The notes under the pieces were generated by a model. The model did no database searches. It worked only from the letters and a program-made list of their open reading frames with translations, and had not been told where the DNA came from. Below are positions 16,070 through 23,020 of a stretch of 42,187 nucleotides of DNA, in pieces; position 1 is the first letter of the stretch; each line of letters begins with the position of its first letter. Where the stretch lies: positions 1 through 42,187 of the forward strand of contig JAZDHC010000154.1 of NCBI GenBank assembly GCA_043806395.1, given 5' to 3'. The position numbers were made by a program, and so were the translations under genes. Origin of the DNA: CG2-30-40-21 sp043806395 (GTDB lineage Bacteria; UBA9089; CG2-30-40-21).

Positions 16070-18808
16070 TCACTCAAACTCTATCTCCGCCTCTTTCTCA
16101 GCCATGCCAAAATTAATCCCTTCAATCTCCTGCTCTGGCTTAAGATCCACATCAAAAAATTCAGGGGTAGTCATAACATATCCCTTTGGCAAACCAGACT
16201 TATCCATTCGCATCCGTATTTTGTTTGGCGGGATATTGGTAAACCTGTACAACCCACCGGATTCAGTAAAGGTAGGGGCATCATTAGCATACACAATTAT
16301 ATCACTATCACTGGTCTCCCCTGCATCCAAAACACCGTTCCTGTTCTCATCTATGAAAACCCTGCCATGAATAGTTCCAGCCTTCTGGAGTGGAAATTTA
16401 AGCTCAATACCCTTGCCTGCTTCTACCTTGATTGTTTGTTCCAACTCTGCCACGCAGATAAAATCAATGGGTACTGAACCAAGGTCAATATTCAGGTTAT
16501 AGACCCCAACAGGGACATCCACAAAACATGCCTTTCCATTCTCTCCTGTCATAGTCACCTTTGCCTTATCCTTAGTTTCACTCTTTCCAAAGATAGCAAC
16601 CTTTATTCCGGGAAGACCCTCTTCATTAGCTGAAAACACCCTGTTTGCATCCTCATCCTTAAAAACGCTGATGGATACAACGCCAAGTTTGGAAAACTCA
16701 TTTTTATCAGGCAATTTTTTGGAGATAGAGGTCATATCATCCGGGGTCACGCCAAAACGAAACTCCTTTGCCTCTGTAAACTTTATATCATTTGCCATGT
16801 ACTTAAGATAGTTCTGCCTGTTCTTTTCACGAAAGGTAAAACTCACCTTCCAGTTAAATTTTTGCTCATTTTTAGAAAAAAATTCCAGGTCCATGTTTAA
16901 TGGATAATTGGGAAATTTATATGTCAAATTTGCCTTTTTCTCTGTACTCATCCTTTCCACGAAGTTTATCTTGCCATTGCTCTTATATTGGTTTTCTTCC
17001 CTCTGGCACACCCGCTGCAAGCTCCCGGTAAGATTACGGGTCAGTTTTTTCTTAACCCCAACAGTAATGTTTTCTCTGTTAATGTCACTATTGGCAATGG
17101 TTTGATCATCTATACCTGTTATATTATAACTAACCCACGGATTAAACCCATTGTAAGAATATCGCAGGCTGATATCCCTTTTAAGGGAGAACTGCTCCTT
17201 CAGCTTGTCCTTTGAAATACTATCAGTCCTTTCCAGACCTATCCCTGATGAGACAGAGAGAGGAAATTGCGGCAAAAAATCCATCTTTACAGACAGATAA
17301 TTTACCAGATTCTTATCATTTTGATTAATTAACTCCCTGAAACTCTGCTGCTTTGTAAGTGTCAGGGTAAACTCTTTGGAAAAATTCCATCTATACCCTG
17401 AATTCCAACTATATCCCAAGCTCTTAGTATTAGAAGAGCCTGATTCACCATTAGAGAATGCCCCGTCAATCCAGAACTTTTTCCCCAGCTTAAACTTACC
17501 ATCAAGTTTCCACAGGGAGGTATTATTTGCTACCCAGGGGCTATTTGCAACAGAGTATTCGGTATTCAGCTTAATCTCCCCTACCCTTCTGGAATCAAAT
17601 GAGCTATTTATCTTCCATCTATTAATATCATTGTATGAAACCTGTCCGTTTGAACTTGAGTATTCGCCATTTAACTGCATATTGCCTATTTTAGTGGCTG
17701 TGCCATAGCCAGTGCTTAATTTCCAGATGGAAGTATTGCTGCCAATATTATGATATTTTCCATGAGGAGATGTTATCGAGTATTCACCATTAACCTTCAT
17801 GCTGCCCCGTCCGGTGGCTGTACCATAGCCAGTTGATAACCGTAAGTTCGAGGCATTGCCATCATCAGAAAAGCCCATCCCCATGCTTGCTCCATTGAAG
17901 CCATACGAACCATTCAGTGCCAGAGCCTGCTTGGCATTAATCAAGGAATACTTAAAATCACTGGAAACCCTTTTCAACTTAAACACCCCTCCTATCCGAT
18001 ACCCATCTCCACCAAAACTACCTGTTTGATAATCCATGCTCATGTTCATGGGATAAACGGTTGTGGTTGTTGTAGCAGTTGGTAGTTGGCAGTTGACAGT
18101 TGACAGTTGACAGTTGACAGTTGACAGGACAGAACTGCTGCCGACTGCCGACTGACTGCTCTGTGTTCCTGCGGACTGCTGACTGCTGACTGCCAACTGA
18201 CTGCTCTGTGTTCCTGCCGACTGCTGACTGGCAACTGCTGACTGACTCCCTGTCTCCCCCGCCACTTTCCAGAACAAGAGGGGCATACTCAAACTACCAC
18301 CAATCGCATCCCCTGCTACAGTATCCTTAAAACAAAAGGTATTAGCGGTGACACCTGATTTAGCAGTCAGATCAATCTTCCCGCCATAAACATCACCACC
18401 TCTACTTGATAATCCCTTAAAGAAAAGAGGCGTGATTCGTTCATGCCATAGTTTTTTATTAGAGGCAAGCCTTACGCCCTTAATCTGTGGGGCAGAGGAC
18501 ATCAGCCCTGTAACCCCTGGCATGATATCCGGACCAATACCCAAATCCACAGAAGGGTTGAAAATATCCACCCGGGTATAGTTAAGCACAAGGCTTTTCT
18601 CTTGCAGGTTTATATTCCCCTTCAATATTGGGCTAAACGAAATCAATCTTTCCCGACCACGAAGGTTCAGGTCAAAATCAACGCTACTTAATCCCTTATC
18701 CGTTCCCTCAATGCCTATGGAATAATTCCCTTCTCCATAAACAGCAAAGGCATTTTCAGAGACAACTGTAGTTAAGGCTATGATAATTGCTACAATATAA
18801 TACATCAT
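16070..18808 (-). CDS. outer-membrane beta-barrel-like protein with two C-terminal SdrD-B-like domains (usher candidate)
   Basis: Signal peptide ...IIIALTTVVSENAFA. Residues about 25-185 form an N-terminal region, 186-250 a Ser/Gln-rich repeat-coded insert, and about 255-690 alternating amphipathic strands (LSTGYGTATGRGSMKVNGEY, LRYSYNGFNPWVSYNITG) typical of a large barrel. Two prealbumin/SdrD-B-like domains follow (about 706-800, FKDEDANRVFSANEEGLPGI; about 809-900, VFIDENRNGVLDAGE). Size, barrel and two C-terminal beta domains recall fimbrial ushers, and it follows a chaperone-like gene and two subunit-like genes in the usual fimbrial order, but I see no diagnostic usher motif. No Shine-Dalgarno sequence is visible before the ATG. 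It could instead be an unrelated surface or porin-like protein. Confidence 0.6.
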   Translation of the reverse strand: MMYYIVAIIIALTTVVSENAFAVYGEGNYSIGIEGTDKGLSSVDFDLNLRGRERLISFSPILKGNINLQEKSLVLNYTRVDIFNPSVDLGIGPDIMPGVTGLMSSAPQIKGVRLASNKKLWHERITPLFFKGLSSRGGDVYGGKIDLTAKSGVTANTFCFKDTVAGDAIGGSLSMPLLFWKVAGETGSQSAVASQQSAGTQSSQLAVSSQQSAGTQSSQSAVGSSSVLSTVNCQLSTVNCQLPTATTTTTVYPMNMSMDYQTGSFGGDGYRIGGVFKLKRVSSDFKYSLINAKQALALNGSYGFNGASMGMGFSDDGNASNLRLSTGYGTATGRGSMKVNGEYSITSPHGKYHNIGSNTSIWKLSTGYGTATKIGNMQLNGEYSSSNGQVSYNDINRWKINSSFDSRRVGEIKLNTEYSVANSPWVANNTSLWKLDGKFKLGKKFWIDGAFSNGESGSSNTKSLGYSWNSGYRWNFSKEFTLTLTKQQSFRELINQNDKNLVNYLSVKMDFLPQFPLSVSSGIGLERTDSISKDKLKEQFSLKRDISLRYSYNGFNPWVSYNITGIDDQTIANSDINRENITVGVKKKLTRNLTGSLQRVCQREENQYKSNGKINFVERMSTEKKANLTYKFPNYPLNMDLEFFSKNEQKFNWKVSFTFREKNRQNYLKYMANDIKFTEAKEFRFGVTPDDMTSISKKLPDKNEFSKLGVVSISVFKDEDANRVFSANEEGLPGIKVAIFGKSETKDKAKVTMTGENGKACFVDVPVGVYNLNIDLGSVPIDFICVAELEQTIKVEAGKGIELKFPLQKAGTIHGRVFIDENRNGVLDAGETSDSDIIVYANDAPTFTESGGLYRFTNIPPNKIRMRMDKSGLPKGYVMTTPEFFDVDLKPEQEIEGINFGMAEKEAEIEFE
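18075..18249. repeat. heptamer repeats inside the barrel gene
   Basis: Tandem gttgaca units (18075-18128) are followed by gactgct-type units and two copies of a roughly 30-bp block containing ctgctctgtgttcctgc (18138-18249). They encode the S/Q/A-rich insert (SQQSAGTQSSQ, LSTVNCQ). All units combine to keep the frame open. Confidence 0.85.
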
Positions 18809-19088
18809 TTGTTAAAATCTTGTCTGCGTGGAAGGATTACTTCGTGATTCGTGCCACAAGGCATAAATCACGGTTGTGAGTTATTGATTGACTCAAGGAG
18901 AGTGTTTCATCCTCAAAATATGTAATACAGTATGATAATACATGCAAATACATAAATTGTGCCACTTATAAAGTAATACATGCTTTACCTTCATCCTTCT
19001 GTGTTTCCCTAATTCCCACTTATCAAAGGGGGTTAGGGGGTTGTTCTTTTCTGTACCTTCTGTTTTCCTCTACCTTTAGCCTTCTGCC
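18809..19088. other. intergenic region with AATCACG-type hairpin
   Basis: CGTGATT (18843-18849) pairs with AATCACG (18866-18872), and inside it TGCC pairs with GGCA; the hairpin lies 35 bp upstream of the barrel gene. The same AATCACG/CGTGATT base recurs in the two terminator hairpins at 20956-21012 and 21207-21260. A 'cccccttt/aaaggggg' repeat fragment lies near 19024-19046. No promoter match was found. Confidence 0.5.
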
Positions 19089-19916
19089 CTACTTAACCGC
19101 TTTTGCCGCCTTAATCTCTTCCAGTGTTGTCCAATTATAGGTAGACATTGTAGAGAGTTTTGCCTTTTTCCCGGCCATCTTTGCTGCCCCATAATCAAAG
19201 AATACAACAACTGTATATTCACCCTTAGCCAATTTCACCGGGTCAGTTGTTTCATAATCAATGATCTCTGTAGGCAGGATCATCTGTCCATTAAGATCCC
19301 CCTTTGCCACGGTTTCATCCTTACTATTCTTAATCACGAACTTTCCATCCGGTGCAGGCATAAATAGCGGGACATTGCCAGTATTCTTTACACTAACCTT
19401 TAGCTTCACCCCATTGGCATCGTGATAGGCTTGAATACTCTTAATCTCAATCTTTTTCTCTAAGGTATCAGTTACCTCCAGCCCAAGAAAAGAAACTACC
19501 TCACCAGCTGCCACAACACCACCCTTCTTTTCTAATGGCTTTGTAACAAAACAGGCTAATCCCCAATATCCGCCCTTAGCATCCTTTGGCACCTTAACCG
19601 TATAGCGGACAATCTGGTGTTTATCAGCACCAAGCAAAAAACCCTCTGGTTCAATGATTACCCAATCAGTAAGGCTCTTGGGATTTTTACCTGCTCCAAC
19701 AAATTCCCTTTTTGCCGTACGAGGATCTATAGACCAATCCTTGAGTTGGACCTTGATATAGACCTCTTTATCTGCCCGATTATAGAGATCAAATGTCCCA
19801 TTCTTTGTCTCACCTGGTGCAGCCTGAATCTTCACTACACTCGGCTGCACAGAAACAGCCTCTACATTCACACTGGCAATCAGAAATAACATTGCCATTA
19901 ACCACATTCCTTTCAT
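19089..19916 (-). CDS. PapD-like periplasmic chaperone-type protein
   Basis: Signal peptide MKGMWLMAMLFLIASVNVEA, followed by an Ig-like domain that reads like the N-terminal domain of fimbrial chaperones: PSVVKIQAAPGETKNGTFDLYNRADKEVYIKVQLKDW, then a strand ADKHQIVRYTVKVP (compare the Q-x-VR-x strand of PapD/FimC). A second beta domain (about 150-260, KLKVSVKNTGNVPLF) follows. Length 275 aa is close to the 230-260 aa of chaperones. I chose ATG 19916 because AGGAGG lies five bases upstream; the longer frame is hairpin-repeat DNA. Its place after two secreted subunit-like genes and before a large barrel gene supports a fimbrial chaperone role. A DUF916-like surface protein is the main alternative. 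Confidence 0.6.
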   Translation of the reverse strand: MKGMWLMAMLFLIASVNVEAVSVQPSVVKIQAAPGETKNGTFDLYNRADKEVYIKVQLKDWSIDPRTAKREFVGAGKNPKSLTDWVIIEPEGFLLGADKHQIVRYTVKVPKDAKGGYWGLACFVTKPLEKKGGVVAAGEVVSFLGLEVTDTLEKKIEIKSIQAYHDANGVKLKVSVKNTGNVPLFMPAPDGKFVIKNSKDETVAKGDLNGQMILPTEIIDYETTDPVKLAKGEYTVVVFFDYGAAKMAGKKAKLSTMSTYNWTTLEEIKAAKAVK

Positions 19917-19940
19917 TCGAACCTCCTGATATTTTTTATC

Positions 19941-20145
19941 GGGCAGACACATAGGTCTGCCCCTACAGTTCACAACTTACAGCTTAGCCAGGCAAGATTC
20001 AGGACCCGTAAGAGCAAGGGAGGGCAAGCCTTACCTTTCCCGAATCCAGCCACATCTAAGCTGTAGGTTGCAAACTGCCATCGTAGGGGCGAACCTATGT
20101 GTTCGCCCTCTCAAACACAGGGCGAACACATAGGTTCGCCCCTAC
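19941..20145. repeat. three copies of the gggc(g/a)...-acatag-... hairpin family
   Basis: Copies at 19941-19966 (gcagac variant), 20083-20108 and 20120-20145 (gcgaac variant); the last two are in opposite orientation and could pair with each other over 26 bp. They lie between the second subunit gene and the chaperone gene. The segment between copies (19967-20082) shows no gene. Confidence 0.85.
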
Positions 20146-20152
20146 CCCATTA

Positions 20153-20827
20153 CTATCCCACTATCGGAATTAATGTAAATGTCAAGGTATTTGAGTATTC
20201 GCCCTCTGTATACCTTGCCAGATTAGAAACACCAAGCTTAAACACTACCAATCTTGGGTCACTGGTGGACATCTTAACCCCAAAAAGGTATTGCGCCTCA
20301 TTGTGTAATCTCAACCATGTGGCTCTTGCCATATTAGAGCCAGTACTTTCAGATGGATATGTTTGAGCTGATGCCTCTGCCCCTTCGAGCTTGTTTAGTA
20401 ACACATAAGTCTTTTCAGTCTGTACGGTCAGATAAGTATCATCCAATCTTAAAACCCCTTGTGGACCTGCTGGCTGGACACCATGGATATAAAGATTGGC
20501 TCCATCCTGAGCATTAGTAAACAGGGTGATTGAAATAGCATCTGCTCTTTCGGCAAACCCCTTACCAATATCTGAATTTGCCGAATTCATGACATCATTA
20601 TTGGCTGAAGCACCGCCATCAGGATAATTAATAACACTGGCTACCGTTAGATTACGGGCATAATCCTCTGGTCCAGGAGTAATTGTCTCCCTCATATCTA
20701 TGCCAACAAGCTCAATTATCTGTGGCACCTTTAACCCTATTTGAGCATCCTCCTGCTGCATGTCCGCTGCATACCCAGAAACAGCTATCATACCTATCAC
20801 TAACACACCTGACAATATTCGTTTCAT
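20153..20827 (-). CDS. secreted pilin-like subunit B (paralogue of the 21440-22219 product)
   Basis: Signal peptide MKRILSGVLVIGMIAVSGYA, mature start ADMQQEDAQIGLKVPQIIEL. The protein is about 224 aa and all-beta in character, ending ARYTEGEYSNTLTFTLIPIVG, a pattern like the last strand of fimbrial and spore-coat-U-type subunits (GxYxDTxTxT). It is similar to the upstream paralogue over its whole length (ETITPGPEDYARNL, GIGKGFAERADAI-like, NAQDGANLYIHG, QAQHLF/EAQYLF), but lacks that protein's roughly 35-residue insert. I chose ATG 20827 because AAGGAGG lies upstream; the longer frame has no signal peptide at its start. I infer a minor subunit of a surface fibre. The family is unknown to me. 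Confidence 0.6.
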   Translation of the reverse strand: MKRILSGVLVIGMIAVSGYAADMQQEDAQIGLKVPQIIELVGIDMRETITPGPEDYARNLTVASVINYPDGGASANNDVMNSANSDIGKGFAERADAISITLFTNAQDGANLYIHGVQPAGPQGVLRLDDTYLTVQTEKTYVLLNKLEGAEASAQTYPSESTGSNMARATWLRLHNEAQYLFGVKMSTSDPRLVVFKLGVSNLARYTEGEYSNTLTFTLIPIVG

Positions 20828-20880
20828 ACCAAACAAACCTCCTTGTATTATATTCGCTGTATCAGCGTTATCAGATGACA

Positions 20881-20933
20881 GGATTCGGGATGATAAGAAT
20901 CGGGAGGGTGATTTCTTAACGATTCCCGAATCC
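20881..20933 (-). promoter_or_regulatory. leader hairpin of subunit B gene
   Basis: GGATTCGGGA (20881-20890) pairs with TCCCGAATCC (20924-20933), a perfect 10-bp stem about 55 bp upstream of the start codon. It may shape translation or mRNA stability. No -24/-12 promoter match was found upstream of this gene. Confidence 0.4.
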
Positions 20934-20949
20934 ATAATCTGTTGTTGCC

Positions 20950-21012
20950 AAAAAAAAATCACGAGACCATGAACATGTCAAAACAAAAGACATGTTCATA
21001 ACCTCGTGATTT
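20950..21012 (-). terminator. intrinsic terminator upstream of subunit B
   Basis: On the minus strand AAATCACGAG, then ATGAACATGTC, pair with GACATGTTCAT and CTCGTGATTT around a 9-base loop, followed by a run of T residues (20958-20950). This is a very strong Rho-independent terminator. It would separate subunit A transcription from subunit B. Confidence 0.8.
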
Positions 21013-21021
21013 TAATAACAC

Positions 21022-21051
21022 GCCGTAGGGGTGACAAGACACTCCTACGGC
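21022..21051. repeat. GCCGTAGG...CCTACGGC hairpin
   Basis: gccgtaggggtg pairs with cactcctacggc around a 6-base loop, with one mismatch. It has no U-run. It adjoins the terminator at 20950-21012. Confidence 0.6.
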
Positions 21052-21156
21052 ATACCACATTCATCGAGTAATCATCTTTTGTATACCACATTCATCTTTT
21101 GACTAACTCAATATACCACTATTAAGCCAATCACATTTTTGTATGTAACATTCATC
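21052..21156. repeat. direct repeats ATACCACATTCATC with about 30-bp period
   Basis: Units begin at 21052, 21083, 21113 and 21143; the first two are ATACCACATTCATC and the last two are degenerate (ATACCACTATT, ATGTAACATTCATC). The unit gtataccacattcatc at 21081-21096 is an exact inverted copy of 22447-22462 on the other side of subunit gene A. A related sequence (ataccacatccat) lies in the putative small RNA at 3509-3521. Confidence 0.65.
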
Positions 21157-21200
21157 GGTTTGGCATGATTCACTTTTGAACTATGCCACCATTTTTTAAC

Positions 21201-21260
21201 AAAAAAAATCACGCCCTTTCACAATCCTTTAATTACAGTATGATTTGTGAACGCGTGATT
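21201..21260 (-). terminator. intrinsic terminator downstream of subunit A
   Basis: AATCACGC (21207-21214) pairs with GCGTGATT (21253-21260), and inside it TTCACAA (21218-21224) pairs with TTGTGAA (21245-21251). A run of A on the plus strand (21201-21208) gives the U-run of the leftward transcript. It ends transcription about 180 bp after the subunit A stop. Confidence 0.7.
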
Positions 21261-21439
21261 ATTAGAAAACTCATTATTTACCCACCACCTTATTTATTTT
21301 TTTTATAGCAGGGGCAGATTATTCTCTGCCCCTACAGTTAAAAGGGGATTTTCCCTTCATATCTCAGAAGAAGTTGATATAAATTAACAGCACAAAAATA
21401 TTACCAGAACAAGTAATCTTCGCTAAAACTTAGCCCACA

Positions 21440-22219
21440 TTATCCAACGATTGGCATAAGGGTGAATGTAAGTGTGTTGGTATATTCGCCCTCTGTGTAT
21501 CTCGCTAAATTGGCAATGCCAAGGTTGATAACTATCAGTCTTGGTGCCGCTGTGGACATCTTTACCTCAAACAGGTGTTGAGCCTGATTGTGGATGCGAA
21601 GCCATGAAGATGCTGCTGTGTCTTTTGCATTAGTGCTAAGCTGGAAATCCAGACCATCAACGATTGAACCACCCATACCATCTCTTGGGTTATCCACAAC
21701 GGGAACAGTATTAGAGGGTGTTTTTGTTCCAGCACTCTCTGCCACTGCCATTGTCGTTGCGTTGGCATATGCACCTTCTAAGTCATTCTGCAAGATGTAA
21801 GTCTTTTCTGTGCAGACTGACACATAGGTATCTTCCAATCTTAAAACATTTGCCTGAGTAGCTGGCTGTGAACCGTGAACGAACAACGCTGCACCATCTT
21901 GAGCATTGGTAAATATTGTCATCTCTAAAGCGGCTGTTCTTTCTGCAAAACCCTTGCCAATACCATCATTGGCATCTGTCGTGACATTAGGGTCTCCTGC
22001 TTGATTACCATCTGGAAAATTTACCACTCTTGTTTTTTGCAGATCCCTTGCATAATCCTCTGGACCTGGTGTAATTGTCTCAGACATATCAATACCAGCC
22101 AACTCAATGAGTTGCAAACAATTCAAACCAATTGATGCATCTTCTTGCTGCATATCTGCTGCCATTGCTACTCCACTTGCTAATGCTACTGCTACTACGC
22201 TAACTAATAACTTCTTCAT
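21440..22219 (-). CDS. secreted pilin-like subunit A
   Basis: Signal peptide MKKLLVSVVAVALASGVAMA, mature start ADMQQEDASIGLNCLQLIEL. 259 aa, with two cysteines in the mature protein (GLNCLQL, YVSVCTEK) that could form a disulphide. It ends ARYTEGEYTNTLTFTLMPIVG, the same terminal-strand pattern as its paralogue at 20153-20827. A Thr/Ser/Pro-rich insert of about 35 residues is specific to this copy. GAGGAGAGGA precedes the ATG. It is the first gene of the leftward surface cluster, carries its own sigma-54-like promoter (22501-22516) and a structured leader, and has a terminator behind it. This fits a highly expressed major subunit, by inference. I do not recognise a named family. Confidence 0.6.
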   Translation of the reverse strand: MKKLLVSVVAVALASGVAMAADMQQEDASIGLNCLQLIELAGIDMSETITPGPEDYARDLQKTRVVNFPDGNQAGDPNVTTDANDGIGKGFAERTAALEMTIFTNAQDGAALFVHGSQPATQANVLRLEDTYVSVCTEKTYILQNDLEGAYANATTMAVAESAGTKTPSNTVPVVDNPRDGMGGSIVDGLDFQLSTNAKDTAASSWLRIHNQAQHLFEVKMSTAAPRLIVINLGIANLARYTEGEYTNTLTFTLMPIVG

Positions 22220-22392
22220 TTTTTCCTCTCCTCTTTTCCTTTTGGATTCTTTTTAGATTTTGTTGCTTTTTGGGTGTGAGGCATAAAGCCTCAAAGCAAT
22301 TTACTTCTTCTGAGAATCATTGAAATTAGAGGAAAATCCCTTTTTTAAACTATCACCCCCTGTAAATCATATATGTTCATTAAACCCCACAT

Positions 22393-22462
22393 CCACATTA
22401 AGTAGAACAAGCTTCGTCCAATTACTCAAACTAACTTGTTCTACCCGATGAATGTGGTATAC
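22393..22462 (-). promoter_or_regulatory. structured 5' leader of subunit A mRNA with ATACCACATTCAT target motif
   Basis: CCACATT (22393-22399) pairs with AATGTGG (22451-22457), and GTAGAACAAG (22402-22411) with CTTGTTCTAC (22435-22444), forming one long hairpin. The leftward RNA reads GUAUACCACAUUCAUC at 22462-22447. AUACCACAUUCAU within it can pair with the putative small RNA at 3509-3521 over 13 positions (one G-U), which would open the hairpin. Confidence 0.45.
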
Positions 22463-22500
22463 ATACCGCAATTTTGTTTACATTGTCTTGCCATTCATAT

Positions 22501-22516
22501 AGCAAATTTCATGCCA
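22501..22516 (-). promoter_or_regulatory. sigma-54 (-24/-12) promoter of subunit A
   Basis: The minus strand reads TGGCATGAAATTTGCT against consensus TGGCACG-N4-TTGC(A/T): one mismatch (T for C at the sixth base), with correct GG-GC spacing. The predicted start is near 22489, giving a leader of about 270 nt before the ATG at 22219. Operator-like dyads lie 50-230 bp upstream, and an NtrC-family activator is encoded 1.9 kb away. Confidence 0.6.
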
Positions 22517-22554
22517 AAATTAGAAACAGGCAGCTACACATAACTCAACCAATT

Positions 22555-22747
22555 GCCATTATTGGACTTATCATCTTATCATCTATGTTATCAGGGAATA
22601 TTTTACTATTGAACAGTGTCCAATTATTAGAATGTTCAAAACCAGCAATTTCTGTGAAGTCTACAAGCAGCGTAATCTATAAGTCTAAATTCTACAGGAT
22701 GTTATATGAGAGTGTCCAATTACAGACATGTGTCCAATTATTGGACT
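22555..22747. promoter_or_regulatory. dyad operator sites upstream of the subunit A promoter
   Basis: The best site is TGTCCAATTATTGGAC (22731-22746), whose core gtccaattattggac is a perfect 15-bp palindrome. Others are tgtccaattacagaca (22713-22728), gtgtccaattattag (22616-22630) and ccattattggact (22555-22567). A further half site, cgtccaattac, lies in the leader at 22415-22425. The spacing suits binding sites for a sigma-54 activator. No gene is supported in 22517-22774. Confidence 0.5.
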
Positions 22748-22774
22748 TTTGGGCATGGACAGGTGAAAAAAGTT

Positions 22775-22995
22775 GGTTCTATCACGATTTGTGTGGGTAA
22801 ATAAGAGATAGGTTTATCTCTTTCATTCCACACCAGAGTATGTCATCTGGAGGTATTTCTACTTCCATGTGCGGGGGTTAAATGTATACTTTGGAGTGGT
22901 TAAAGCGATAAACCTTCTTCAATACATATTAAGAATGTTCTGCAAGGTTGATAAAAAACCAACTTTATCTTACCCACACAAATCGTAATAGAGCC
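22775..22995. mobile_element. 221-bp MITE-like element with 26-bp terminal inverted repeats
   Basis: The left end 22775-22800 and right end 22970-22995 are inverted copies at 24 of 26 positions, beginning GG(T/C)TCTAT and containing ACGATTTGTGTGGGTAA. The start GGCTCT recalls the ends of ISL3-family elements. There is no coding sequence inside and no clear target duplication. It ends 25 bp before the kinase start and may supply or disturb its promoter. Confidence 0.6.
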
Positions 22996-23020
22996 CTGTA
23001 GATTAAGGATGGTTATATTA

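Noticed and set aside
18843..18872. Sigma-54 site upstream of the barrel gene (gtgcca present on the plus strand)
   Set aside because: The matching GC element at the fixed spacing is missing.
20949..21262. Riboswitch (the AATCACG...CGTGATT hairpins resemble aptamer stems)
   Set aside because: The loops do not match any riboswitch consensus I know, and both are followed by U-runs like plain terminators.
22474..22800. 108-codon plus-strand frame
   Set aside because: No ribosome site, covers the promoter, operator dyads and one MITE end; composition not protein-like.
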